From positions 32,612,001 through 32,676,000 of the forward strand of contig NC_065532.1 in assembly GCF_020184175.1 (NCBI RefSeq): a stretch of DNA of 64,000 nt, in the 5' to 3' direction. Below the pieces are notes generated by a model. That model made no database searches. It was not told the origin of the DNA and saw only the letters and a list, made by a program, of their open reading frames with translations. This stretch comes from Aphis gossypii (Eukaryota; Arthropoda; Insecta; Hemiptera; Aphididae). Position 1 is the stretch's first letter. Each line of letters begins with the position of its first letter. Of the stretch, positions 1 through 12,900 are shown one piece after another. The translations under genes and the position numbers were made by a program.

Positions 1-640
1 ATAGACTTATAGTAACATAATTTTAAAATGTAAGTATTTATTTGACACATTCTACATAAAAAATGTATTTAAATAAAACACATTTAGCAAACACAACTGT
101 ATAAAACTAAAAATCAATAACACTTATAAACATCATGATATCAACAGAGTTGAAATTCATTTATAGATAGTGTAGAAGAAGCAGAATTATAAATTATTAC
201 AGTAAATCCAAAAAGGTATAAGACTTAACAATTACCTATATTTAGATTATTTGATACAAATAACAATACTTGTTTGTTTTACGCATAAATTAAAAATAAA
301 AGACCTTGGACTACATTTTACATGTACAGTTTCCCTTTCTTTTATATAGTAAGTATAAGTACATGGATCTCACTGTACCTCAACGGTACATACCCTCAAA
401 GTACTCGAATTTATCAAGTATAACGCACTAAGTTCTTTATTTCTTATAACTGTCTTCGTTTTCTCTGCATTATGTATATACGTTTGCGATCAATTAGGTA
501 TAAAGAGAAGAGTTTTATGCTGTAGCGAATGATTTGTACTTCACGAAAAATCAACTTAGATTATAATGAGTACTTTGCGACTTGATTAACGTATACTCTA
601 GAAAAAAAAATATATAAACTAATCCCCGACGATAACATAT
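1..640. other. AT-rich non-coding stretch
   Basis: No open frame of useful length and no splice-consistent exon was seen on either strand. It may be intron or flank of a gene lying to the left of the window. Confidence 0.4.
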
Positions 641-1080
641 TATAGCGATGGCAACTCCTAACGACGGCGGCGGAGACTTGGTTCACCGGGGTGAGTTTAT
701 AGCAGAGTTATAGCCTATAGGAATACGGACGTCAGCGTGCAGCGGAGCCGGATGCAGGATGCCAGGGGGTAATCTACCGAGAGTATTGGGACTGTGGAAC
801 GTTGTGCTGACTCTTTTTCGTCCTGCCGACCGAGTCACCGCCGATTCCGTGACACCAACTATTCGCTCTTTATTCGGTCGCCACCTCCCGTCACTAAAAT
901 CGTCATCCGCTGCAATATCGACGTGCACGACATCCCGCACTAGCACCATCATCGCCATCAACTGTTGATCCACGTCCGAAGAAATCGAGCCTCGTTTTCC
1001 GCAATATTATGGTCTACGCATCGCGTGCTCGAGTAAACGCGACCGCGACACTCGTTCGCCCGCAGGACCGGTCGTGAGAA
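640..1080. promoter_or_regulatory. CpG-rich patch, possible promoter
   Basis: Base composition shifts abruptly, with many CG dinucleotides (for example around 661-690, 820-850 and 1010-1075), against CpG-poor AT-rich flanks. Short open frames occur on both strands (683-973 minus, 759-968 plus), but a GC-richer patch produces these by chance. The same composition marks the upstream regions of both claudin-like genes and the first phosphatase gene, which supports a promoter reading. Confidence 0.35.
648..690 (+). CDS. Possible 5' coding exon in a CpG-rich patch (partial)
   Basis: An ATG at 648 opens 14 codons (MATPNDGGGDLVHR) that end exactly at a strong donor, CGGG|GTGAGT, at 691. The exon sits at the edge of a CpG-rich patch (about 640-1080) that contrasts with the AT-rich surroundings, as expected for a housekeeping promoter or first exon. 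No downstream exon could be identified with confidence; an acceptor at about 2003 (gtgacag followed by ATGAAC) opens 28 further codons but shows no family similarity. The gene, if real, is unidentified, and chance is not excluded. Confidence 0.25.
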
Positions 1081-1110
1081 TGTGTGTGTTTTTTTTTTAA
1101 ACAAAATATA

Positions 1111-1150
1111 AAATCAATACATTCATCACTTCGTTCAGAATCTAAATAAA
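1111..1150 (+). repeat. Copy 1 of a dispersed TTCAGAATCTAAA repeat
   Basis: A roughly 40-bp unit reading CAATACATTCATCACTTCG then TTCAGAATCTAAA. Clearly related units occur at 31561-31600, 32041-32075, 34846-34885 and 53731-53795, so this is an interspersed repeat end and not unique sequence. Confidence 0.6.
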
Positions 1151-1654
1151 TAATATTGTTATTTGCTTATTGATTATCCCCGATAACCTACTCCTGCAGA
1201 TGTTTCAAACGGACTTGATCAAGAGATTTATTATCTAACAAGTGTACTATATACTACGAAGGTTTCACAATTCAGTTATTATCTACCGTCATGTATTTAA
1301 TGTAGCTTAATGTGCTTTTTATATGTATAGATTGTAAATATTCATTTTTTGTATATAAAAAAAAAATTAAATCCATAAAGGTACCGTGTACAGCACTACC
1401 ATCATACAATTATGTGATATAAATAATTTAGTTTATTTGTTAAGATGTAGGTATTGGCTTAAATTTGAAAAATATATAATATGGCATATGCAGTATGTTA
1501 TTTTGACTAAAGTTCAATCAGCAATATTGGTATCCCTAAATCAAATGTTTAAAAATTAAAAAAATTAAAAAAAAAAAACTATGCAACTGCATATAGGTAT
1601 ATAAATTATATAAATGTAACATACCTATAACTCGTTCTGCATTATTTATATACA

Positions 1655-1687
1655 TGTGTGTGTGTATATATATATAATATATATATA
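1655..1687. repeat. TG/TA microsatellite
   Basis: A short (TG)n run passes directly into a (TA)n run. Simple sequence repeat seen directly. Confidence 0.8.
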
Positions 1688-2993
1688 AGTATAATTTAAA
1701 TATTATATACACATTAAAATGTCAACATCAATACTTAGATTACTTAAACTTTTAAATTTGTTAACGTGTAGTGTTGATACTCGAAGAGTTTCCTCACCTT
1801 CAAACCGGTTCCACTGCATTTTGGACATTACCCGTTTTTCTCTATTTAGTATTTATCTAAAAAATGAATTCAAGTTTTGTTTTTTGAACCGATAATGATT
1901 AACATATGATCAGCTGGAACCTTACAGTCCTAATCGTTCTACGCTGTCGCCAACTTACGCCTAAATATTTTATTTATTATATTCATTCTTCTTTGTGTGA
2001 CAGATGAACTTCGTAGGACCGGACTTTACCGGAGTGTACCTACTTACGTTGTTTTTTTTCTCAACAACTCGCGAAAAATATTGAGCATTTAAGTCACCAA
2101 ATCGTTCAAATACAAAATCATAACGTAGGTGACAGTCAGTGGATACTAACAGTAAACTATACAACGAACATTTTTGTTGGTGATGCTACTTCGTGTGAAA
2201 TATTTAACTACGCAGTAGTTTTTTTCGCGCATCAAAAGCAAACGAAAACAATTATTCGAAAAGGTACGTAATAATATTTTAACTTTAATAACTGTATAAA
2301 TATAGTAAATAATTGTGTTTCCTCTAAAATAATCGGATTAGTGTGTAAATGCGTGTTTTTTAGAATAATTTAATAAAAAAATATTAGGTTGTGGACCACA
2401 GCTTACAAGTGGTATTAACATACAGCACCCAGCTTATTTTTGTACGCCCTGCGTGGTCACATACCTATACTATTATGATTTATGGTACGTTGTATATACG
2501 AGTATACTTAACTTATATCTACTTAATTATCAATATCAATAGGTAATAAAAGGACACAACATCCGCTGTCTCCGTCTTACAAGTGCGTAACATAATACAT
2601 ATTTTATATTTAGCAGATCGCGCGTTTAGCTCCGTTAGTTTAAAAATTAGAGTGAATAGACCTATTATGAAACGTTATACGAAAGAATATTATCTATGTT
2701 TGTATGGTGGTTGTTTACTACAGTTCAGTTTTTAAAAAGTTATATACATACGTCATGATATACTTAGCGTATAAATTAAAAATGCTCATAACTCACTTAA
2801 CAACTGAGTAATCGTAAAAACCGAACGCGAGTGTTGCGTCCTCATAATTATTATAATAATTTTCAACGTTCAATATTGTGATATACCTACTTATACATAA
2901 TATGCATTATGGTAATTGGCTAGTCACTGTATAATACGTTATATGTAATATATATTTATATATGTATATCTACTTAATATGCCGTATACTGAG

Positions 2994-3135
2994 CAGGGCC
3001 GGATTTAGAACAGATACCGCCCCAATCCAAAGAAAAAAAAATGTAGTAAATATTTATGTGATTTTTTTTCAATTTCTTACAAAATTTGCCGCCCTAGGCC
3101 CGGGCCTCACGAGCCTAGACGTAAATACGGCCCTG
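2994..3135. mobile_element. hAT-type MITE with intact 8-bp target duplication
   Basis: The 142-bp element starts CAGGGCCGGATTTA and ends TAAATACGGCCCTG, terminal inverted repeats differing at one position. It is flanked on both sides by the identical octamer ATACTGAG (2986-2993 and 3136-3143). An 8-bp duplication plus CA..TG ends is the signature of the hAT superfamily. There is no coding capacity, so it is non-autonomous. A second sequence beginning CAGGGCCGGGTTTA lies at about 10734, probably a related, truncated copy. Confidence 0.85.
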
Positions 3136-6100
3136 ATACTGAGTCAGTACTGTAACTAGAGGTTGGCGAAATGGGCGGTACCAAGGGCGCAACTAAGTAA
3201 GGAGGCGCATTTGAGTTAAATCAAATTGGTTTTTTGTGTAAAATATATTTTTCTTTTAATTTATTTAAATTTTTATTAAAATTAAGAGTAAATGTGTAAT
3301 GTACAAAAATTACATACCTCTACTGGATTACGATTTGTATTTATTAGTGTAATAGTGTACGTACTAGGTACTTTTACATTAATTATATTTTATACTACTA
3401 TTACTCGTATACGATATAAATTTTAATTTTGCGTGCAGTATGAAACGTACAGCCATGTAATATTGTAATGATGTAACAGTCAATAGCTATAATAACTCAA
3501 TAATTTGAAAAATATAGCTGTATAAAATGTAATAAAAAAATTTAATACAATAATATTATAAAAGTTATAACTATAAAATGAAAAGAAAACAAGCGCCAAA
3601 AAATAAAATTCGCAAAGGGCGCCATGGAGAGTAGTTACGGCATTGGTATACTCGAACTTATACTACTTACCACTTACCAGTATTTCACAGTAGATATAAC
3701 TGATATGATAAATGAGAACAAAAATGTTATTATATTCCCTAACAGTCCTTTGAATGATAATAAATATTTTATTTTCAAAACCTGCGAAATTAGTGCAGAT
3801 TCAAGTATAGTAAAAAAAAATAGGTATTTAAATCCAAGTTAAAAAAAAAATACACGAAATCAATAACCTAACGTCCTATGTGAAAAAACAGCATAAGTTT
3901 TACTTGATCGTAGTGGTCATAACAATATGATTGATATGATTATGCAAATAAAACTCTTCCCCTCCATCATTCGTTGGTCGACTAATTATTTCTCTAGACT
4001 CCTCCTGCTGCAGTTTACTGACGTAGGTAGATACCTACGAAGAACCTACCTTTACGGCTATGTATTTGGGTTCTGGCGACCACTGTATATTTTTAAAAAA
4101 TGATTTTACTTAATAATTTATTATGCAAACTTTCAATTAAAACAAAGGTAAATGTATTGCAATTTGAAACATATTATAATTAATAATTGTTTTTACTTTT
4201 TGATCACCACTTCTGTATATTTCTATAAACTAAATATTGTGTCAGATTAAAACATACCTAATAGACAATTATTGACCAAATCCTGCAGGTATTGTAATTA
4301 TAGTCACCTATAAGTATCTATATTTTATTAGTAATGTCCCTATTTAGATATTTGTCTGTATTGTAAAGTGAAAAAGACGACCGTATGATCCTCCACATCA
4401 ATGCTTTTTTTTTTTTTAAAGATTATAGATATATTTACTATTTATCTATCAAATAAATGATAAAATTTTAAAAGACCGCCAAAATGTTGGGCCAGTAACT
4501 TTAAAATATCGTTAAAACTATCTGCAGGTCTAGTTAATTATAATAACTATAATATAACTAAAAGAGCTGTAACATTTTTTTCCTTTGCTCAGATAGAAAA
4601 ATGTTTATAGGCATGTAAATAATGCTATTGACCAACGAGCCACATTTACAATGTGAGTTAATAGAATTCAAGAGAAAAAATATATAATTTGAAGGACTTT
4701 AACGAAGGAATCAGATTGTTAATTAGTGTTACGTAATCAGAATTTTTTTTAAAAAAAATACACGAAACCTAACGTAGTGTAAAATAGTTCAAGGTCAGCA
4801 CACGAGATTTTCATTATTTTTAATTATTAAGGCAATAAAAAACAATTTCCCAGTGAACTATACTAAAATTGCATATTAATTTCTTTCTATACATTATTAT
4901 TTAAAACTAAACAAGCAGACTAAAAAACTTAAATTGCTTACATTTAGGTAAGACTTATAATATTTCAATATGATTGGTAATAATTAAGTTAAATCCAAAA
5001 CAGAATTTTTTGTTTTGGTTCCTTATGTAACGTAAAAATAAATTTAATATATTTTCTGATTAATAATTTAAAATTCACTAAATGCCAATAAATTAAAATT
5101 AAAAATTAGAAAAGTTGATTTTATTACTAAATACTTATTGCTGTTATTGTTGTAATTGTTATTTGATGAAATTATCAGTATCTTATTTGAATGCCCATTA
5201 ATAATTCAGTGAATCTGTTTCTAAAGTTTATAAAAAAAATTAAATCCATTTTAATATAATATTTAAATAGTACAATGTGATAATATTCTTGAATATGTTT
5301 AAAATATTACTGTTTCACTAACCAATAAGCATAATTAAATATATATATATATAATATATAAATAGTTAATAGGTATTATAGTTTATTTTATTTTTAGAAA
5401 CATCATATTCATATGGTTTTTCATCTAGATATTATATCTACATTATAAAATAATACAACTTAAATATTTTGTAATAAAAGGCAGTTTTGCAAAACACAGT
5501 TATTACAGTTTATTAACATAATATCAATATTAATAACCATTAATTTCGTTATAAACTTTTTACAGTCAGTTTAAGCTCATACAGAATTATTAAACCTTAA
5601 CAATTTATGTTAAAATGACAAAAAGTAAATATTAAATTTAATAGAACTAGAATAAGAATGATATTGTATAATATGTGATTACTTATTCTAATTACTTTTA
5701 AAAATAAAGACAAAACATTACAATAGAAATAAATTCAATGATTTTTGAATAATACAGTTTACAGCAAAATATTTGGTTAAATACTATAAAGTCAAGTTTT
5801 TGATTAAAACATCACTAAAAGTATAGTTTTAAAAACATTCTTTAATATTTCATAAGCAATTAAAGCATTATCAAAAATTAAAATTGAATAGTTTATAGTC
5901 TTTTCTCATTTATTTTTTGACAAATTTGTAGTTATTACTTATTAATGATATCTAAATTAGCTATATTAGGTATATTGTTTGAAAATAACTCTATTGTAGA
6001 TAATATTTAAAAAAAATAATAATTAACAAATTTGGCATAATAAAAAAGTAAACATATATATTTTCTGATAAGCAATAATAGTAAAAGAATACTTAACATA

Positions 6101-6779
6101 GAATAAATGTGCAGTGATTTGGTAATAATAATATAATGCTAGTGTAATAAAATGCCAATGCATCTAGCTTCTAGGATAAAATAAAATAAAAAAATATCAA
6201 CCAAGTACAAATCTTAAAAAATTAAATTGCATAAGAAAAATGAAAATGAATGGTGTTCATCCCTTACAGTGATGAATCCTGTAACTGTAGCACAGGATGT
6301 CCTTAAAACTAAATATTTTAATAATTCAAGTATTTAGGTACTAAATACAGGCTTGCTTAAGGGAAAAAAAAATAAATGTATATAATATAATATCTTAAAA
6401 TTACAATACTTAGTTTTATTTTTAACAACTATTTGATACAAATGTGAGATATTGTAAAAATTAAAACTAAATAAAAATAAAAATTTAAATAATTAATATT
6501 ATTGCAATAATACTCGTTATAAATGGACGGAGTCGGTTTCATACAACAGTCAAAATTGTATTAACTCACATTTTATCACAATTAAACAAATAAATAATTT
6601 AAAATAATATAGGTAATAGTGATTATTTAAATAAAAATGAGATTATTAGTTTCATGTAAATAACTGCTATCAGATTTTGGAAATTGTATAATTTAATACT
6701 AAAGGTTACTATCAAAAATATATCTTAATCATCTAAATTGAAAGTATTTTAAATTTTTAAATGAAAAATAAATTTTATC
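3136..6779. other. AT-rich intergenic stretch
   Basis: Mostly low-complexity AT sequence. A GC-contrasting pair of short segments at about 3165-3210 and 3590-3630 (GGGCGC-type words) may be the ends of another degenerate transposon. An open frame at 3624-3842 starts inside that repeat-like end and has no recognisable domain. Sequence just left of 6780 should hold the 3' UTR of the first claudin-like gene. Confidence 0.35.
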
Positions 6780-9114
6780 TTATCCTTTAGATTCCATGTC
6801 AAATTTAGTTTGTGATTCTTTCAAATATTTCCTTTTTTTCACTTGTATATTTGTTTCTACCAAATAAAATGCTCCAGATGCAAGTAAAGCAAAGAAACTT
6901 GCAATAGCCACACCAAATGCCCAACCGAAGAAATTGTTGTCATGGCCAGGCATCCAACCTGGTCGATTAGCAAACAAAGCAAATATTAACACTGCTATTG
7001 CGGCACAAACACCTAAAATAAAATAAAATATGTTTTAATAGAAAAAAATATGAATTTTTAGAGCAATATATAAACATCTAATTTACCAGACACAATCAAT
7101 GTTATTCCCAATGCAAAAGTTATTTGTATAAAACGTTTTTCATCAGGTGTACAACATAGAAGAAACATTGATGAACCAACAGCTGAGACTAATGTTCCTA
7201 GGAATGCAATTGTATAAAAGAATTGAGTTGCCACAATGTAAACTACAAAAATACAAATTGAATCAATTAAAATGTTGAAAAACTGTACAACATTAATTTA
7301 ATTACATGGTAACAAAAATCCTTTGATTTCATCATATCCCTTAGTAAAAGGGTCAAAAATCCAGTGGCATCCAACAAAAAATCTTCTCTCTGCTGGGTCA
7401 TTAGGATCTGGCAGTGAGCGAAAACAATGAGTCCACAGTCCAAAACTTTCTAATTTTGCTCCTAAATTTAAGTTTAAAAAAATAAGCAACAATAAATCAC
7501 TAAAAATTATTTTTTTTAAAAGTGTATAAATACCCGTGATTCTCCCATCACTGACTAACCAACTGGTTGAGAAAAATGAAATGAACACAAACACTAAAGC
7601 CAAAACGTACAAGCCAAGGGCTACGTTACCTGCCAAACTACGCTTTTTCATTCTACAAAAACAAATATTTAAGTCAAGACAATATGAAAAAATAAAACAA
7701 ATAATATATAAATATCATTTACATAATAAACGTAGGCAATGATTATTATCATCAAACATAAACCTTTAATAACTATAAGTATTTAAAACATTTTTTCAAT
7801 TAAATTACAAAATGTATAAAACATTTAAATTTATCAATAATTGTTTATTTCAATTGGTTTTATAAGTATTAATAAAAACACAGTATGGTAAATTAAATCA
7901 TCAGCTTGATTGCTAAGTCCTCTATTATATATTTTTAAGTTATTATTCATTAAAAGCATTTATATTTTTGATATAAGAAATTATTATTTTTATTATACAT
8001 TTAGTTAAATTCACTTCCTATTTTTTAATGGTTAATTAATTACTATAAAATTTTATTTATTTTCTCGAGATAAATTGTATAAAAAATAAAATCATGAATT
8101 CTGTACTTTGTACCCTTTTTTTATTCAAGTAATTAAATTTTTTTTCTTTGGAGTTTAAAATTACAGTTGTAAGTAACTACTATCCAGTTCAAGCAAATAG
8201 AACAAAATACAAATTGTAAATCAAAAAAGTAATCTCTGTAATATTGAATACTGTTAATAATTATTTATCATCCAACTATCTGTAATAGATTAAGTAAGGT
8301 AATAAATATTAAGGGATAAAACTAAATAGTTTTTTTATAATTATTACATCCATGTAAGTTTAATGATTTTCAAACAAATTATTGAATTGCATAAAATTGT
8401 GAAAATGAATAATTTGAGTTAATTATTGAACATGAATTATAAAATAATATAAAGTTCTTAAAATATAAATTACATGATAAATTGCTAAATTACTTTGTAA
8501 GTAACGTTACTAGCAAACTTACCTATGATAATATGATACTAAAATAATAAAACTATATAAATAATATACATCACAAATATTAAAATACTATGTAATACAT
8601 GCAATAAGCTATAATATAAGTAATTTTTCAACTATTTATAATTAAAAAATATTAAATTTTAAACTAGACTGGGTATTTTTGTGGAAAAATAATGCTTTAA
8701 GAGTTAAAATTATGTTTATTTACTAAAAATTAAAGATAAATAATTGCAAAAAATATAATGTCGATGTGCGGATAATGTGACTAAATGAAAATTTTTCATA
8801 ATGTTCCAAATAATATGCATAGAATAATAACATGATTTATTTGTATATTTTAATAATGATTCAATTAACAGTAAATCATAAACAAAAGAAACCCCAGTGA
8901 TAAATTTTCCAAAGTGTACTTTGGCTACATCAAAGCACTTGTAAATCATAGGTGCAGTTTAAAATGAGGACATATACATCAAATTATATTACTTAAAGAC
9001 ATTGGGCAATAACAATAAACATGATAGGTACATGTATAATAGTTATGGTTATAACTTAATGATTATGACATAGGTGTACCTCAGGTCATCGTCGGAAACT
9101 GTTGACCCTGGCAT
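6780..9114 (-). CDS. Claudin-like four-pass membrane protein (copy 1)
   Basis: Claudins form paracellular barriers; in insects they belong to septate junctions. Core exons: 7534-7651, 7306-7461, 7087-7242 and 6780-7012, all introns phase 1, giving 220 residues from the ATG at 7651. Visible features are TM1 at about 10-27, then the claudin signature W31..G47-L48-W49-x-x-C52..C71 in the first extracellular loop, and three further membrane segments beginning at about 92, 130 and 170. The tail is basic and ends ESKG, without a PDZ ligand. An upstream mini-exon at 9080-9114 (ATG, 11 codons plus AG, then a GT donor) joins in frame to the acceptor at 7653 and would add 12 residues (MPGSTVSDDDLR). 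If it is not used, the 7651 ATG is the start. Tandem with the similar gene at 14136-15956. The family call is firm; the exact Drosophila orthologue (sinuous, kune-kune and relatives) is not resolved. Confidence 0.85.
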
Positions 9115-9990
9115 TGTGCTGGTAAGCGACGTACGATGAGAGTTAATCAAAAACTGTTAATGACATGCCACACGCTCAACACAACACAAACCTAAATTAG
9201 TGCGAAAAGCAATGTTAAAGTATTTTTTTTTTTAGTATTTTCAAATCAATCTTAAAAAATACACAAACACTAAAATGCAGATTATTGTTATTGTGTTACG
9301 TCAACAACAAAAAGACGTTAGATAATTACCTACTCGAGTTGTCAGGACAGCGGTTCGAGATGGAAACTTGAAAAATCCAAACGAATTACTGATGGGTACG
9401 TAAAAGAAAAACCTGTCTCGTCGTGGCAAAATAGGCGTAGTTGCGTTCTCACATCACTCGGAAAGACAAACGGACGAGAGAACAAACACGATTAGGTGAC
9501 GATTAATAGCACACAAACAATAAACACAGTTGGTGATCTGGATGGACCATTAGAATGAGGAAAACAGTGGAAAAAATAAAAAAAAAAGACGGACGGACGG
9601 GACAGGACGGCTATTGCACACCAAGTCACCAACACGACGGCACGTTGGCTCTTCGGAATTTGACGTTTTCAATGGTTTTGTTTGTTATATTATCTGGAAA
9701 ACGACCGATAGAGATACGAACCACGTTCGGAAGGAGAGGGGGACGACACGCCCTAGGTCGAGTGTGTGGCGGGGCGCGCCGATTCAAACGGAGACGGCGA
9801 CGGTTTCGGTTTCAGAAGTTTTTTGCGTATTTTTACCGACTCGTTCTCTGCTACCCACACCGCCACATCTACGGCCTACTGGTACACATTTTTTTTATAC
9901 TTGAAACCGAAATTTATACATACATACGAAGTTGTACATCCAGAATAGATATAGTCATATAGATACTCACGTTATGCTAATCCAGTGAGT
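9115..9990. promoter_or_regulatory. CpG-rich upstream region of claudin-like copy 1
   Basis: From about 9340 to 10030 the sequence is GC- and CpG-richer than its flanks (GGACGGACGG at 9591, GGGGCGCGCC at 9771). It lies directly upstream of the proposed first coding exon on the minus strand. Overlapping plus-strand frames at 9555-9962, 9614-9904 and 9766-9948 compete with each other and show no domain, so this is read as promoter or 5' UTR. No clear TATA box was assigned. Confidence 0.45.
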
Positions 9991-12900
9991 GAGCGACCAC
10001 GACGACGGTCGTCGCATAATAATTATTATATTGCGGCGGCGACGTAGGAAATCGTGTTTTTTTATGCGATTAGTACGAAACTGCAACATCACTCCAGAAC
10101 TATTAATATTAGTAATATTGCTATGTATTGTATAGTATAAGCTGAATACAAAAAATATATAGTAATATATCAGTGGTACTTGTACAGACGTATCTAAAAT
10201 CTAAAATATGGGTTATAATTTTAGTATTTTACGAATTGATCTCGTAGATAGCAATAAATAAGGAAACGAATGGTTAAAACAAATGTTATGCAATAGTTTT
10301 ATGATATAGGTGACGATAGCCACATAATATTAAAATGTTCATTTATTTATTTTTAATTCTAAAAAGTTATTAGTAATAATCTGAAACCTGGATAAACGTA
10401 GGGTGTCCATTAGCCAAACGCATCATCCGATCAACTGGATTATGCGTAAGGCATAAGTAGTGTTATGAAAAGGAATGATGTAAGAAATTAGAAAAGTAAG
10501 ATTTTGAGAAACGACAAGAACTCCACAGTTAACTCAGATAGGATTGATAGGAAAAATAGATATCAATGTAGGTATCCAATTATTATAACTTTCGCTAGAA
10601 TACCTAACAAATTAGCTTTTAAGTCCAAGCTGATTTATTACAGTGAGGTTATCGCTTAAAGTAAATTTGCTCAGTTTTTAAAATAAAAGCAGTTTATGAT
10701 AAAAAAAAAAGGCTCTGAACAAGCTCTAGAAGCAGGGCCGGGTTTATGGATGGGCTGAGTGGGCTGCAGCCCAAAAACCCACAATTTTATGATATTTTAA
10801 TAAGTAAAAACACCCGAAAGGATATTTACAAGCAACAAAAGATTTTTTAACATGCGGTTAAATTGTTTCACCAATAGTAGATTTAAACGGTAATGGGGAT
10901 TTTGTGATGAACGTGGTATAAGGTCTTGGAGAAATCAGTAAATATTATTATGTCTACCTAAGAATAGTGATAATGATTTTCAATCGCACCCAAAATGAAA
11001 TTAAGTATAAAGTATGTTAAGTTTAAAGTAGGCAGTAGACTGCTGTGGCTAAAAATCATATTGTTCGTCTATTAAAATTTAGTAAAAATAAAGGATTATA
11101 TTTTTTAGGACCTACTGTTTGAAAAGTTTAGATAAGTGGTTCTGAAACGAGATAAGTCTATTATTTTTTATATGCTATTAAACAACTCATTTTTAACATG
11201 GTTGGATAAAATACCATCATATTCATCGAACGAAAAAATGTCAATTATAAAGGAAAGCAGATGGCAAACTAGACATTGTACAAAAACATCTCAGACAAAC
11301 CATATTGGCTGACATACTGTATAGTTTTTAGTATAGATTGATCCAACTTGGTGTCATCAGTGAGACAATAGATAGATACTAAAAGAACAATTACTTGGTA
11401 GAGTAAAATATGAAAAAGGCATCACTGAAAGTATGTTAAACAAAAAGAAAAGCATTAACTGTGACGAAATAAGAAGAGAAGAGGCTAGTCATTGTTTTTG
11501 TATTACTACTAATTTTACCATTCAAATAAACCGTACAAGGAATACCATTAGGTAGGTACTGGAATTATTATTCTTACAGATAAAGTCCCAAAATTCGTTT
11601 TAACCGTGTTTTCAATACGAGATAATTATAATATTTATGTATTATATATTGTACATATTCAAACTTATGGCGTATCCGAAGATTAGGAAACTTGTTATAT
11701 TTTATTATTGATGGATGACGGATGTCACAAACTTCCAATTATCTAAAAAACAACACGACAATTTTGTGAATAATAACTTGGGAATTGAGAGTTGCCAGTT
11801 GGACTAGATATCATATAATTCGACTTTTGATGTATGCATGCGGTAGTCGGGACAGTGCTAGTATACAAGTCACAATAAGGGAAACCTCCCTAAGAGGATA
11901 CAATAAGCATAATAGGTATAGAATTATAGAGTATAGACTTTATAAATTACAATATAGCTTAGGTATTTGTATTAGCGCAATATTTATACATCCGAAAAAT
12001 CGGTAGTGTCAAAAACGTTAATTACAAATTTCAAGCCGGTAATTACTACCTAATGATCTACCTACGTACATAGATACTACGAACATATTTTTAATTGCAT
12101 ATAATGTTACATGCATAAATGACCGTCACGAAAGGCCCTATCGATGGTTTCAACTGTTCTTCTTCAATGCGCCACGGTCACATTATCGTCATTATAGAAG
12201 TTATTTATGATCTAAACTCTATTAAAACTATTAAAATATTATTTTATAGTTTATGTTAATATATCTTGTATAATAAACACGAGACGTCGACGATATACAA
12301 ACGCAGTAATACAGCAATTAGTTCGAGGACGAGTTAGGTCGGCGAAAAACATTAAATAACGAAATTATTATATCGTACGCGGTACTTTCCTATAGTATGG
12401 TTAACCCAGGTTTTCGGAAGGTCTCCAGGTTTCAAGTGGCTTTAGAGTATTCGCATCATCAAACGTGGGAACCACAAACGTACGCGCGACCACGTGAGAA
12501 CGACTATTCTAACTATTACATTGTATACCGCATTGATATAATATTCTTCGCCGTCGGATGGACAATAGGTGTGCACGTCGAGTTTTTCCAAGGGTAGACG
12601 CTGACGACGTCCCGCTGAGTGTGCCCAAGGATTTTTCGATGGTCGTAAGGCATGCGTATAGTGTTTACCGAAAAACGAGTGAAACGTAATAATAATGTCA
12701 ATAAAAACGATTGCATTTCATCAGAAATGAAACATAAATTAAATGGCACATCGTCAAAATAGACGGATAAGTCACATACACACAACACACACAGAAGAAA
12801 CCCAATCAAAAGTCGTATTGCATTTATATAAAAATATATTATATATATATATATATATTTGTTTTCAATTTGTTTCATACCTATGTTTTAAAAATACAAA

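Larger units (their letters stand above)
1081..2993. other. Non-coding, repeat-bearing
   Basis: Contains one copy of the dispersed CAGAATCT motif repeat (1111-1150) and a TG/TA microsatellite (1655-1687). No supportable gene was seen. Confidence 0.4.

Noticed and set aside
683..973. Minus-strand open frame of 96 residues
   Set aside because: Falls in the CpG-rich patch where stops are rare; overlaps a plus-strand frame of similar quality; no recognisable motif.
9555..9962. Plus-strand open frame of 135 residues with two overlapping frames
   Set aside because: Arg-rich low-information product in a CpG-rich promoter-like region; three competing frames and no splice or domain support.
12516..12878. 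Minus-strand open frame starting in a TA repeat
   Set aside because: The first 20 residues are Tyr/Ile from the microsatellite and the remainder has no domain.
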